Shown: positions 8,829 through 17,136, numbered from the stretch's first letter. The stretch is 30,250 nt of DNA from an uncultured Collinsella sp. (GCA_900758375.1 CAAERJ010000041.1:1-30250), one strand, 5' to 3'. The notes: generated by a model not told the origin, from the letters alone. Translations and numbers: made by a program.

Positions 8829-9365
8829 GTGGGTATGACGGAGTCTTATTTGCAGATCGCCGCAAACAACGAGGAGTTGGCGCGCGATCTTGTCGAGCAC
8901 GCGAGTGCCCGTGGTGTGACGGTGTCGACGGCGGAGTCGCTGACGGCGGGCATGATCGCCTCGACGATTGCCGATATCCCGGGTGCCTCGGCGGTGCTTC
9001 GTGGCGGTGCGGTGACCTACTGCGATGAGATCAAACATCGCGTGCTCGGCGTCGAGCAGGAAACGCTCGATCGGTTTAGCGCCGTGTCGCACCAGACGGC
9101 GCGTGAGATGGCCACGGGCTCGCTGGACCTTTATCAGAGCGATATAGCCGTAAGCGCAACGGGCTACGCTGGGCCCGGTGGTGGCACCGAGCAAGACCCC
9201 GCCGGTACGTTCTATATTGGCTGGGCGTATCACGCTGCCGATGGGGGAGCGCCGGTTGTCGAGTCTGCGCGCTGTCATTACGAGGGCGATCGGTCGTGCA
9301 TTCGTGCCCATGCGGTCGCGGAGGCCTTGGAGCGCATTGTCCGCGTGCTCAATTCTATGGAATAG
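8829..9365 (+). CDS. cinA: CinA C-terminal domain protein (NMN deamidase type)
   Basis: 178 aa consisting only of the CinA C-terminal domain, which in PncC-type proteins deamidates nicotinamide mononucleotide for NAD recycling. Visible motifs are STAESLTAGMIASTIAD, GGAVTYCDEIKHRVLGV, and SATGYAGPGGGTE. The N-terminal molybdopterin-binding-like domain found in long CinA proteins is absent, and there is no room for it after pgsA, so this is a short form rather than a truncation. GTG at 8829 has AGG five bases upstream; ATG at 8835 is an alternative. The gene lies six bases after pgsA and ends at a terminator, leaving recA with its own promoter. Confidence 0.9.
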   Translation: MGMTESYLQIAANNEELARDLVEHASARGVTVSTAESLTAGMIASTIADIPGASAVLRGGAVTYCDEIKHRVLGVEQETLDRFSAVSHQTAREMATGSLDLYQSDIAVSATGYAGPGGGTEQDPAGTFYIGWAYHAADGGAPVVESARCHYEGDRSCIRAHAVAEALERIVRVLNSME

Positions 9366-9372
9366 ACGTGGT

Positions 9373-9396
9373 TTAAGGGGCCTTAGGGCCCCTTAA
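9373..9396 (+). terminator. Hairpin terminator after cinA
   Basis: TTAAGGGGCC at 9373-9382 pairs perfectly with GGCCCCTTAA at 9387-9396 around a 4-nt loop, followed by TTGT. It begins 7 nt after the cinA stop and likely ends the long upstream operon. The U tract is short. Confidence 0.75.
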
Positions 9397-9473
9397 TTGT
9401 GGAGATAGGGACCTTTGACGAGAATTACGTTTGCGCTGGTACATGACCTAAACTATTTCGATCACCCGTATTT

Positions 9474-9524
9474 GTGATTGGTGGGGTCAAGCGTTTGGTC
9501 GGTGATTGGTTGGCGTTTGGTCGG
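9474..9524 (+). repeat. Direct repeats upstream of the recA promoter
   Basis: GCGTTTGGTCGG occurs at 9491-9502 and 9513-9524, 22 bp apart. GTGATTGGT occurs at 9474-9482 and 9502-9510. Together they form about two imperfect tandem units that end 40 bp before the recA -35 box. They could bind a regulator or be neutral repeats. Confidence 0.7.
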
Positions 9525-9563
9525 ATTTTGGAATGGTCGGGTGCATATGATGAATCTGAACGG

Positions 9564-9592
9564 TTGACCACGAACAGCCGTTCGTTTATTAT
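9564..9592 (+). promoter_or_regulatory. recA promoter with LexA (SOS) box
   Basis: TTGACC at 9564-9569 and TATTAT at 9587-9592 are separated by 17 bp. The spacer contains CGAACAGCCGTTCG at 9571-9584, a perfect match to the Gram-positive SOS box CGAAC-N4-GTTCG. LexA bound here would block RNA polymerase directly. lexA itself is in the window at 19114-19758. Confidence 0.88.
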
Positions 9593-9622
9593 CGTTTCAG
9601 GTTGTTAAGAGGAGGGCTATTC

Positions 9623-10771
9623 ATGGCCAAGAATTCAGGTCCCGTACGTACCGTTCATGCACGCACGACGGGTAAAGAGCGCGACGAGATGATCGCCACC
9701 ACCAAGGCCGAGATCGAGAAGAAGTTCGGCCAGGGCTCTATTATGAGGTATGGCGACGGCGGTCCGGAGCTCGAGGTCGAGGCTATTCCGACGGGCTCTC
9801 TGGCGCTCGATGCCGCCTTGGGTATCGGCGGCGTGCCGCGCGGCCGTATCGTCGAGATTTATGGCCCCGAGTCCTCCGGTAAGACAACGCTTTCGCTCGA
9901 GATCCTTGCAGAGGCGCAGGCCATGGGCGGCGTTGTGGCATTTATCGATGCCGAGCACGCGCTTGATCCCACCTATGCCGCGCGAATCGGCGTCGATATC
10001 GATGAGGTCTTGATTTCCCAGCCCGATACGGGCGAGCAGGCGCTCGAGATCGTCGATATGCTTGTGCGCTCCGGTGCCATCGACGCCATCGTCGTCGACT
10101 CTGTTGCCGCCTTGACTCCGCGTGCCGAGATCGAGGGCGAGATCGGTGACACGACGGTGGGTCTGCAGGCTCGTTTGATGAGCCAGGCGCTCCGCAAGCT
10201 CGCCGGCTCGCTTTCCAAGTCCAACACGACCTGCATCTTCATTAACCAGCTGCGCGAGAAGATCGGCGTCATGTTCGGCAACCCTGAGACCACCACGGGC
10301 GGCCGCGCGCTCAAGTTCTTCTCTTCCGTGCGAATTGATATTCGCAAAATCGATACCATCAAGCTCAAGGACGAAGTTATCGGCAATCGCGTGCGCGCCA
10401 AGGTCGTTAAGAACAAGGTGGCCGCTCCGTTCCGCTCGGCCGAGTTTGACATCATGTATGGCACCGGCATCTCCAAAGAGGGCTCGATTCTGGATATGGC
10501 CGTCGAGTGTGGCATCTGCAAAAAGATGGGGTCCTGGTTTGCCTATGGCGAGGATAAGCTCGGCAACGGTCGCGAGGCCGCCAAGACGTTCCTGCGCGAG
10601 CACCCCGATTGCGCCGATGAGATCGAGCACAAGGTTCGCCTTGCCTGCGGCCTTGAGTATGACGACGATGCCCCCTCCGAGGTTGAGTTGACCGACCAGC
10701 CCGCCCCCGAGGAGTTTGATGAGCTGTACGCCATCGATGGCTCCGCGATGCTCGACGATGACGACGAGTAG
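9623..10771 (+). CDS. recA: Recombinase RecA
   Basis: 382 aa. RecA forms filaments on single-stranded DNA, drives strand exchange and promotes LexA self-cleavage. Walker A GPESSGKTT is at residues 81-89. VDSVAALTPRAEIEGEIGD (L1 region) and FINQLREKIGVMFGNPETTTGG (L2 region) follow, and the tail is acidic, ending MLDDDDE. The ATG at 9623 has AGAGGAGG at a good distance; an in-frame TTG at 9602 would overlap that ribosome site and is rejected. It is controlled by the SOS promoter just upstream, and recX follows 11 nt later. Confidence 0.98.
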   Translation: MAKNSGPVRTVHARTTGKERDEMIATTKAEIEKKFGQGSIMRYGDGGPELEVEAIPTGSLALDAALGIGGVPRGRIVEIYGPESSGKTTLSLEILAEAQAMGGVVAFIDAEHALDPTYAARIGVDIDEVLISQPDTGEQALEIVDMLVRSGAIDAIVVDSVAALTPRAEIEGEIGDTTVGLQARLMSQALRKLAGSLSKSNTTCIFINQLREKIGVMFGNPETTTGGRALKFFSSVRIDIRKIDTIKLKDEVIGNRVRAKVVKNKVAAPFRSAEFDIMYGTGISKEGSILDMAVECGICKKMGSWFAYGEDKLGNGREAAKTFLREHPDCADEIEHKVRLACGLEYDDDAPSEVELTDQPAPEEFDELYAIDGSAMLDDDDE

Positions 10772-10782
10772 CGGATGCCGAC

Positions 10783-11475
10783 ATGTCGTATACGGTGACC
10801 GAGGCCACGGTCGTCTTTCCCGATAAGAAGGCGGCCTCCTCGTTCTCGAGCGGTTATGCGTCTAAAAAGCCCTGCGCGCATATCGATTGCGATCTCGAGG
10901 GCGGTTTTGAACGTTCCATTTGGATTCCCGTGCGCGTGGCGCGCCTGTACGTTAAGAACCGCCCCGATCTTCCCTGTGATTGGGATGACTTTCGCGAGGC
11001 TGTGCAGCTTATCGAACGTAAATGTGCGCTCACCATGGTGACCGAGATGCTTTCGCGCCGCGATCATGCCACGGGCGAGGTGCGCGATAAGTTGGCGCGC
11101 TATGGCTTTCGACAGCCTGCGATCGATTTTGCAGTTGCTCGAGCGACCGAGTATCGTTTTTTGGATGAGAACCGCTTTTGTTCGTACTTTATTGAAGAGC
11201 GTAAGCGTCGCGGCTGGGGACAGCGTAAGATCGAGGCTGAACTCAAGCGCCGTCATGTCGTACTTGACGATATCCCCGGGTATCCAGAGGATTATTTTGC
11301 CGTGGATGACGACTTGGCTCGTGCGTCGGCCTTGCTCGCTAAACGTCGCGTTCCCGAAGCGCGTGCATTCGAAAAGCTCGTCAGGTTTTTGATGGGTAAA
11401 GGTTTTTCGTATCACATCGCCGCCGATGCCGTTAAGGCACGTCTCGATGCCTTAAGCGAGGAGTGTGCTGTGTAA
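10783..11475 (+). CDS. recX: Regulatory protein RecX
   Basis: 230 aa, a three-helix-repeat protein that binds RecA filaments and modulates their growth. The family pattern is visible in the middle, around RRDHATGEVRDKLARYGF, and again in FIEERKRRGWGQRKIEAELKRR and the C-terminal LVRFLMGKGFSYHIAADAVK. An N-terminal extension of about 70 residues precedes the RecX core, as in other high-GC Gram-positives. It lies 11 nt after recA and is probably expressed with it. The ribosome site is weak (GCGGATG), which fits lower expression than recA. Confidence 0.9.
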   Translation: MSYTVTEATVVFPDKKAASSFSSGYASKKPCAHIDCDLEGGFERSIWIPVRVARLYVKNRPDLPCDWDDFREAVQLIERKCALTMVTEMLSRRDHATGEVRDKLARYGFRQPAIDFAVARATEYRFLDENRFCSYFIEERKRRGWGQRKIEAELKRRHVVLDDIPGYPEDYFAVDDDLARASALLAKRRVPEARAFEKLVRFLMGKGFSYHIAADAVKARLDALSEECAV

Positions 11476-11537
11476 GCGTGCACCTGTTACGCCCCTGCCG
11501 TTCACCGCTCGATTGGCGCCGTGCCGGGTGCGTTTAT

Positions 11538-11566
11538 TTGACAGTTGTTGCGGTTCAACGTAGGAT
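11538..11566 (+). promoter_or_regulatory. Promoter upstream of RNase Y
   Basis: A perfect TTGACA at 11538-11543, 17-bp spacer, then TAGGAT at 11561-11566. It predicts a leader of about 160 nt before rny. Confidence 0.75.
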
Positions 11567-11595
11567 AAATACCGTCATTTGCTTTGTGATATGTG

Positions 11596-11617
11596 CTCAT
11601 CTGTGATGAGTTTGTTT
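11596..11617 (+). promoter_or_regulatory. Small hairpin with U-rich tail in the rny leader
   Basis: CTCATC (11596-11601) pairs with GATGAG (11605-11610) over a 3-nt loop, followed by TTTGTTT. It is short for a terminator but lies just after the predicted transcription start. Confidence 0.4.
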
Positions 11618-11671
11618 ATATGTTTATCTGTATCCGACCCGCATAAGCTGCGCCCATATTACTCAAATGTC

Positions 11672-11705
11672 GCGAGCCGTTCGTAAGGACGGTTCGCTTT
11701 GTTGT
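11672..11705 (+). terminator. Terminator-like hairpin before rny
   Basis: GCGAGCCGT (11672-11680) pairs with ACGGTTCGC (11689-11697) with one G-U pair and an 8-nt loop, followed by TTTGTTGTG. It lies between the promoter at 11538 and the rny start, so it would act as an attenuator or as the end of a short leader RNA of about 130 nt. Confidence 0.55.
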
Positions 11706-11732
11706 GTAACGAATCCATAAAAAGGAGTGAGC

Positions 11733-13283
11733 ATGCCTATCATTGCAGCGCTCGTTGGCCTCGTTTTGGGTGCCATCGCCGCCATTGCCTACATGCGCAC
11801 CGCCAAGCAGGGTAGTCTTCACGAGGCCGACGAAAAGATCCAGTCGGCACACGCGCAGGCAGAGTCCCTGATCGGTGATGCAAAGCGTCAGGCCGAGACC
11901 CTCAAAAAAGAGGCTCTGCTCGAGGCCAAGGAAGAGATCATCAAGAACAAGCAGGCCGCCGAGGCCGAGGACAAGCAGCGTAAGAGCGAGATTCGCACGC
12001 TCGAAAATCGTGTGATGCAGCGCGAGGAATCGCTCGATCGCCGCAACGATGCGCTCGATAAACGCGAGCATCAGTTGTCCAGCCAGGCCGGTCAGGTCGA
12101 GAAGCGCTCTCGCGAGCTTGAGGAGCTCTGCGCCAAGCAGACTTCCGAGCTTGAGCGTATTGCCGACCTTACGCGCGAGGACGCTCACAAGGAGCTGCTC
12201 GACAAGGTCCGCGGCGAGGTTACCCACGAGGCGGCCACCATCATCCGTGAGTCCGAGCAGCAGGTCCGCGCCGAGTGCCACAAGACCGCTCAGGAGATTC
12301 TCTCCCTGGCGATTCAGCGTTGCGCCGCCGACCATACCGCCGAGGTCACCGTTACTTCCGTTCATATTCCCTCCGATGACCTCAAGGGTCGTATCATCGG
12401 TCGCGAGGGTCGCAACATCCGCACCTTTGAGCAGGTGTCCGGCGTCAACCTCGTGATTGACGACACTCCCGAGACCGTCGTGCTTTCGAGCTTCGATCCG
12501 GTCCGTCGTGAGACCGCCCGCGTGGCGCTCGAGAACCTCATTGCCGACGGTCGTATTCACCCTGCCCGCATCGAGGAGATGTATCACAAGGCCGCCGATT
12601 TGGTTCAGCAGCGTGTGCGCGAGGCCGGCGAGCAGGCCGCCTTCGACACCGGTATCCACGACCTGCATCCCGAGATCGTCAAGACCCTGGGTGCTCTTCG
12701 CTACCGCACCTCGTTTGGTCAGAACGTTCTGCAGCACTCGCTTGAGGTTTCTGACCTGTGCGGCGTCATGGCCTCCGAGCTTGGTCTGGACGTTGTGACC
12801 GCCAAGCGTGCCGGTCTTCTGCACGACCTGGGCAAGGCCATCGACCACGACGTTGAGGGTCCGCATGCCGTCATTGGCGCCGAGCTTGCCCGCCGTTATG
12901 GCGAGAAGCCCGTTATCGTCCACGCGATCGAGGCCCATCATGCCGACGTCGATCCCAACACGGTGCTCGACGTTCTGGTCCAGGCTGCCGATGCCGTTTC
13001 CGCTTCTCGTCCCGGCGCCCGCCGCGAGTCGGCCGAGAACTACATCAAGCGTCTTGAGAAGCTCGAGGAGATCGCCAATTCTCACGACGGCGTCGAGCGC
13101 ACCTATGCCATGCAGGCCGGTCGCGAGGTCCATGTCATGGTTCAGCCGGACAAGATCTCCGATGCCCAGTCCACAGTGCTTGCGCACGATATCGCCCATC
13201 AGATCGAGGAAGAGATGGAGTATCCCGGTCAGGTGCGCGTTGTCGTGATTCGCGAGAGCCGTGCCGTCGATATCGCTAAATAA
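11733..13283 (+). CDS. rny: Ribonuclease Y
   Basis: 516-aa membrane-anchored endoribonuclease that initiates mRNA decay. Residues 1-25 form a single transmembrane helix (MPIIAALVGLVLGAIAAIAY). A long charged coiled coil runs to about 200. The KH domain (VHIPSDDLKGRIIGREGRNI) is near 210-265. An HD metal-dependent hydrolase domain follows, with LLHDLGKAIDHD near residue 365. The ATG at 11733 has AAAGGAG five bases before it; an in-frame GTG at 11727 would sit on that ribosome site. It is followed after one base by an ATPase gene. RNase J at 311 gives the organism both major Gram-positive decay enzymes. Confidence 0.96.
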   Translation: MPIIAALVGLVLGAIAAIAYMRTAKQGSLHEADEKIQSAHAQAESLIGDAKRQAETLKKEALLEAKEEIIKNKQAAEAEDKQRKSEIRTLENRVMQREESLDRRNDALDKREHQLSSQAGQVEKRSRELEELCAKQTSELERIADLTREDAHKELLDKVRGEVTHEAATIIRESEQQVRAECHKTAQEILSLAIQRCAADHTAEVTVTSVHIPSDDLKGRIIGREGRNIRTFEQVSGVNLVIDDTPETVVLSSFDPVRRETARVALENLIADGRIHPARIEEMYHKAADLVQQRVREAGEQAAFDTGIHDLHPEIVKTLGALRYRTSFGQNVLQHSLEVSDLCGVMASELGLDVVTAKRAGLLHDLGKAIDHDVEGPHAVIGAELARRYGEKPVIVHAIEAHHADVDPNTVLDVLVQAADAVSASRPGARRESAENYIKRLEKLEEIANSHDGVERTYAMQAGREVHVMVQPDKISDAQSTVLAHDIAHQIEEEMEYPGQVRVVVIRESRAVDIAK

Positions 13284-13284
13284 C

Positions 13285-14370
13285 ATGAACGACGCGAACG
13301 AGCTTATCTCTTTTATCGCGTCGATGTCGGGGGAGGGCAACCTTCGCGTCGAGGAAAACCTTGGCGAGGGGTATGTCCGCCTCCGCGTTTCGGAGGCCGA
13401 GCGCCGTCAGGCCAAGCATGACATTCAGCATGTAGAGGACATTGTCATCGAGATGCTGCGCAATGCTCGTGATGCCGGAGCCGATAAGGTCTATCTTGCC
13501 ACGACCAAGGAGGAGGGTGTTCGCACCCTCCTCTTCCTGGATAACGGTTCGGGTGTGCCGCAGGATATGCAGGAGCGTATCTTCGATGCCCGTGTCACCT
13601 CCAAGCTCGAGAGCATGAAAATGGACCGTTGGGGTGTTCACGGTCGTGGTATGGCGTTGTTCTCTATCAAGCAGAACACGGATGAGGCACGCGTTGTTAC
13701 ATCGGGCGTCGATTTGGGCTCCGCGTTTAAGGTGTGCGTTGCTACCGATCGCTTGGGTGAGCGCGCCGACCAGTCGAGCTGGCCTCAGGCGGTTAAAGAC
13801 GAAGACGGCCGCTATGTATGTGCTCGCGGCCCCCACAACATCATTCGCGCGGCCTGTGAGTTTGCCCTTGAGGAGCTGCGTTGCTGCGATGTGTATCTGG
13901 GCTCTCCGTCCGAGATCGCTGCGACCCTGTACGCTCAGGCTTCGAGTCGTCTCGATACGTCGCGCCTGCTCTTTATCGATGACGAGTGCGAGCTTCCGGT
14001 TATCGATCGTTTGGGCCTTGCCTCCGATGCCGAGGACTTTATCAGGATCTGCTCCGGGCTGGGTCTCGAGATGTCCGAGCGCACTGCCCACCGTATTCTG
14101 TCGGGACAGATTAAGCCCGTTCGCGGCGTGTCCGCGCGTCTGCTGCGCGAACGCGATTCCACCTCGCATGCGCCGGCACCCGTCGATCTTGCCAAGGACC
14201 GTCGAGGCCTTCGTATCGCCAAGGATGATATGGCGCAGTTTTCGCGTGCGGTCGAGCGTGACTTTAACGACCTCGCTGCCCGGTATTACCTCAATCTGTG
14301 CGGCGACCCTAAGATTCGCGTTTCGCGTGATCGCATCACGGTGACGTTCGATCTTGCCAAAGAGGAATAA
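13285..14370 (+). CDS. GHKL-type (HATPase) ATP-binding protein of unknown role
   Basis: 361 aa. A Bergerat ATP-binding fold is visible: N box EMLRNARDAGA near residues 56-66, the DNGSGVP motif near 86, and the glycine-rich lid GVHGRGMALFS near 116. This pattern is like Hsp90, MutL and related stand-alone ATPases rather than a sensor kinase: I see no phospho-acceptor His domain or membrane segment. The C-terminal two-thirds I do not recognise. It starts one base after the rny stop, so it is likely co-translated, and spoVS follows. In Bacillus the gene between rny and spoVS is the phosphodiesterase gene ymdB, which this protein does not resemble. A role in RNA turnover is suggested only by position. 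A longer open frame reaches back to 13261 inside rny, but ATG 13285 fits better. Confidence 0.8.
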   Translation: MNDANELISFIASMSGEGNLRVEENLGEGYVRLRVSEAERRQAKHDIQHVEDIVIEMLRNARDAGADKVYLATTKEEGVRTLLFLDNGSGVPQDMQERIFDARVTSKLESMKMDRWGVHGRGMALFSIKQNTDEARVVTSGVDLGSAFKVCVATDRLGERADQSSWPQAVKDEDGRYVCARGPHNIIRAACEFALEELRCCDVYLGSPSEIAATLYAQASSRLDTSRLLFIDDECELPVIDRLGLASDAEDFIRICSGLGLEMSERTAHRILSGQIKPVRGVSARLLRERDSTSHAPAPVDLAKDRRGLRIAKDDMAQFSRAVERDFNDLAARYYLNLCGDPKIRVSRDRITVTFDLAKEE

Positions 14371-14374
14371 AATC

Positions 14375-14403
14375 TTTACTGAGTCCGCTCGGTACGATAC
14401 AGT
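14375..14403 (+). promoter_or_regulatory. Possible promoter for spoVS
   Basis: TTTACT at 14375-14380 and TACAGT at 14398-14403, 17 bp apart, each 4/6 to consensus, 42 bp before the spoVS start. Moderate support only; spoVS may also be read through from rny. Confidence 0.4.
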
Positions 14404-14444
14404 TATTGCAGTTAAAACGTACTTTTAAACGCAGGAGTTTCTTC

Positions 14445-14762
14445 ATGGATTGCCTGAAGGTATCAAGCAAATCATCGCCCGCGTCCGTTGCCGGCGCCAT
14501 TGCCGGCATGGTCAAAGATGGCGTCCCCGTCAACATTCAGTGCGTCGGCGCCGGTGCCGTCAACCAGGCCATCAAGGCCGTTGCCATTGCGCGCGGCTTT
14601 CTGATTCCGACCGGCTTTGATGTCTCCTGCGCGCCGGTGTTCTCCGACATCCTCATTAACGGGGAGTCGCGCACGGCAATCCGTCTCTCTATCTACGTTC
14701 ACCAGATTAATCGGGCTGCTATGGATAACGTCGTCATGGACGACGTTAAGCCTGTTGCGTAA
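14445..14762 (+). CDS. spoVS: Stage V sporulation protein S (SpoVS)
   Basis: 105-aa Alba-like nucleic-acid-binding protein. The family signature is clear: LKVSSKSSPASVAGAIAGMV, then GAGAVNQAIKAVAIARGFL, then an ending resembling SRTAIRLSI. Residues about 1-86 cover the family domain; about 20 further residues (from HQINRAAMD) form an extra tail. GCAGGAG lies upstream of the ATG; an in-frame ATG at 14406 would add unconserved residues and is rejected. The rny to spoVS neighbourhood is shared with spore formers although the surrounding genome looks like a non-sporulating actinobacterial lineage, so a general nucleic-acid role is more likely than a sporulation role. Confidence 0.93.
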   Translation: MDCLKVSSKSSPASVAGAIAGMVKDGVPVNIQCVGAGAVNQAIKAVAIARGFLIPTGFDVSCAPVFSDILINGESRTAIRLSIYVHQINRAAMDNVVMDDVKPVA

Positions 14763-14827
14763 ACGAGCCATCTGCACGCTTGTAGCACCTATACGCCCCG
14801 TCGACACCATCGTTAGGATGTAAGCTC

Positions 14828-16198
14828 ATGGACCAGCGTTCCGTACGCGATATTCTTGCCGGTAAAACCTACTTTATCCGCACATTCGGCTGCCAGATGA
14901 ATCAGCACGACTCCGAGCGCGTGAGTGGCTTGCTCGATTCGTATGGCTGTCTTATGGCGCTCGATCCGGAGCATGCCGATATTGTCGTGTTTATGACGTG
15001 CTGTGTTCGCGAGGCTGCCGATACGCGCCTGTACGGTCAGTGTAATTCCTGTAAGAGCCTTCCTCCTTCGCCTTCGGGAAAGCGTGTGGTCGCCGTGGGC
15101 GGCTGCATCGCCCAGCGCGATGGCGAGGGCTTGCTCACCAACGTCGATAACGTCAACGTGATTTTTGGTACCCATTCTATTGCTCACGTGGCCGAGCTTA
15201 TCGCCGAGGCGTTTTTGGATGGCAAGCGCCATATCCGCACGAATGAGCATGAGGATACCGACGCCATGAGTATGCCGTGGCACCGCGAGACGCAATATCA
15301 CGCTTGGGTGCCCATCATGACGGGCTGCAACAACTTCTGCACGTACTGCATCGTGCCGTACGTCCGTGGTCGTGAGAAGAGCCGTCCCTTCGAGGAGATT
15401 GTCGACGAGGTGACAGGTCTGGTGCGTCAGGGCGTGCGTGAGATTACGCTGCTGGGCCAAAACGTTAACTCCTACGGTCGTGACCTCTTTGGCAAGCCGC
15501 GCTTTGCCGATCTGCTGCGCGCCGTGGGCGATACGGGTGTCGAGCGTATCTTCTTTACCTCTTCGCATCCCAAAGATCTGCTGCCCGAGACCATCGATGC
15601 TATGGCCGAGACGCCTGCCGTTATGCCGCAGCTCCACCTGGCCGTTCAGTCGGGCTCCACACGCATTCTTAAAGAGATGAATCGTCGTTATACGCGCGAG
15701 GATTATCTGGGTCTGGTCGATCGTATTCGCAACCATATGCCCGATATTGCGCTTTCGACCGACATCATCGTGGGCTTCCCGGGCGAGACCGAGGAAGACT
15801 TTGAGCAGACGCTCTCGCTTGCCGAGACGGTGCGCTATGCCCAGGCCTACACGTTTATTTACTCCAAGCGTGCCGGTACCCCGGCAGCTGAAATTTATGA
15901 CCCCACCCCGCATGAGGTCATCCTTGAGCGCTTTAACCGTCTAGTCAAGGTTATCGAGACGACGGCGCACGAGTATAACCAGGGCGAGCTTCACACCGTG
16001 GTGCCTGCACTTATTGAGGGTACGAGCAAGAAGAACGACGCTGTCCTTCTGGGCAAGAGCCCCAAGAACCAGACGGTGCATGCGCCGATTCCTGCTGGCT
16101 ATAGCATCGATCAACTCATCGGCAAAATCGTCGATGTTGATATTGATGTCGCCAAGACGTGGTATCTGTCTGGCTCCGTCGTGGGCGAGCCCCGCTAA
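14828..16198 (+). CDS. miaB: tRNA methylthiotransferase MiaB
   Basis: 456-aa radical SAM enzyme converting i6A to ms2i6A at tRNA position 37. Auxiliary cluster cysteines are in TFGCQMNQHD (C22), FMTCCVRE (C58) and VGGCIAQRDG. The SAM motif CNNFCTYC is at residues 167-174, followed by IVPYVRGREKSR, which distinguishes MiaB from RimO. A TRAM domain forms the C terminus. AGGATG precedes the start. The stop overlaps the miaA start by one base (TAATG), coupling it to the enzyme that makes its substrate. Confidence 0.96.
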   Translation: MDQRSVRDILAGKTYFIRTFGCQMNQHDSERVSGLLDSYGCLMALDPEHADIVVFMTCCVREAADTRLYGQCNSCKSLPPSPSGKRVVAVGGCIAQRDGEGLLTNVDNVNVIFGTHSIAHVAELIAEAFLDGKRHIRTNEHEDTDAMSMPWHRETQYHAWVPIMTGCNNFCTYCIVPYVRGREKSRPFEEIVDEVTGLVRQGVREITLLGQNVNSYGRDLFGKPRFADLLRAVGDTGVERIFFTSSHPKDLLPETIDAMAETPAVMPQLHLAVQSGSTRILKEMNRRYTREDYLGLVDRIRNHMPDIALSTDIIVGFPGETEEDFEQTLSLAETVRYAQAYTFIYSKRAGTPAAEIYDPTPHEVILERFNRLVKVIETTAHEYNQGELHTVVPALIEGTSKKNDAVLLGKSPKNQTVHAPIPAGYSIDQLIGKIVDVDIDVAKTWYLSGSVVGEPR

Positions 16199-17136
16199 TG
16201 ATTTCTCCTGGTGCAAGCCTTTCTGCTGTAGCGATTGTCGGTCCGACAGCGGTCGGAAAAAGCGATGTTGCCGACCGCCTGGCCGCTCGTCTATCGTCCG
16301 AAGTGTTGTCGTGCGACGCGATGCAAATCTATCGCGGCATGGACATTGGTACGGCCAAGATGATGCCCGAGGAGTGCTCGGTGCCCCTGCGCCTTGTCGA
16401 TATCGTAGATCCGGGCGTCGCGTATTCCGCTGCGCTCTATCAGTCTGATGCCCGGGCGCATATCGAGCGTTTGCTTGGCGAGCAACGGCTTCCGGTCTTT
16501 TGCGGCGGTACGGGCTTGTATCTCAAGGCTGCACTCGATGAAATGGATTTTCCTTCGGGAGAACTCGAGGACAAGCGTCGCGCGGGCTATCAGGAACTTG
16601 CTGAGCGTATTGGCGAGGAAGCATTGCATGCCTTGCTTGCCGAGCGCGATCCGGAATCTGCTGCCGTGATTCATCCCCATAACGTGCGTCGTGTGATTCG
16701 TGCGCTCGAGATGCACGATGACGGCGTGTCATATGCTCAGCAAAAGTCGAAATTCAGCGTCCCGCGCGAGCGTTATCATGCCTTGTGGTTTGGTCTGACG
16801 CGTAGCCGTGAAGTGCTCTATGAGCGCATTAACCTGCGTGTCGACCTTATGTTTGAGCAGGGACTGGTTGATGAGGTCCGTGGCCTTATGGACCAGGGCC
16901 TGGGCGATGCACTGACGTCGATGCAGGCAATCGGTTACAAAGAGATTATTGATGCCTTGCGTGGCGCTATTACCATGGATGAGGCCCGTGAGCTTATCAA
17001 GATGCGCTCACGTCGCTATGCCAAGCGCCAGCTTTCCTGGTTTAAGCGTGACGATCGCATCGTGTGGTTCGATATGGACGAGTTTACGATCGATGAGGTC
17101 GTTGATGATATCTACCGTCGCATCGAGGCTGCCTAA
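16198..17136 (+). CDS. miaA: tRNA dimethylallyltransferase MiaA
   Basis: 312 aa. Transfers the dimethylallyl group to A37 of tRNAs reading UNN codons, the step before MiaB. The P-loop GPTAVGKS is at residues 15-22, then SCDAMQIYRGMDIGTAK, FCGGTGLYLKA, HPHNVRRVIRALE and MQAIGYKEI, all typical of MiaA. The ATG at 16198 overlaps the miaB stop by one base; a longer reading from 16159 inside miaB is unnecessary. The stop overlaps the hflX start in the same way. Confidence 0.96.
   Translation: MISPGASLSAVAIVGPTAVGKSDVADRLAARLSSEVLSCDAMQIYRGMDIGTAKMMPEECSVPLRLVDIVDPGVAYSAALYQSDARAHIERLLGEQRLPVFCGGTGLYLKAALDEMDFPSGELEDKRRAGYQELAERIGEEALHALLAERDPESAAVIHPHNVRRVIRALEMHDDGVSYAQQKSKFSVPRERYHALWFGLTRSREVLYERINLRVDLMFEQGLVDEVRGLMDQGLGDALTSMQAIGYKEIIDALRGAITMDEARELIKMRSRRYAKRQLSWFKRDDRIVWFDMDEFTIDEVVDDIYRRIEAA

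Noticed and set aside
6837..9311. 824-codon open frame on the minus strand opposite rimO, pgsA and cinA
   Set aside because: It spans three well-identified genes; the translation is low-complexity, rich in Arg, His and Asp, as expected for a high-GC antisense shadow.
8829..9365. CinA as a truncated pseudogene
   Set aside because: The C-terminal domain is complete and stand-alone forms are common; no remnant of the N-terminal domain is present.
11616..13340. 574-codon minus-strand frame opposite rny
   Set aside because: It is the complement of the RNase Y coiled-coil and HD codons, without any protein family features.
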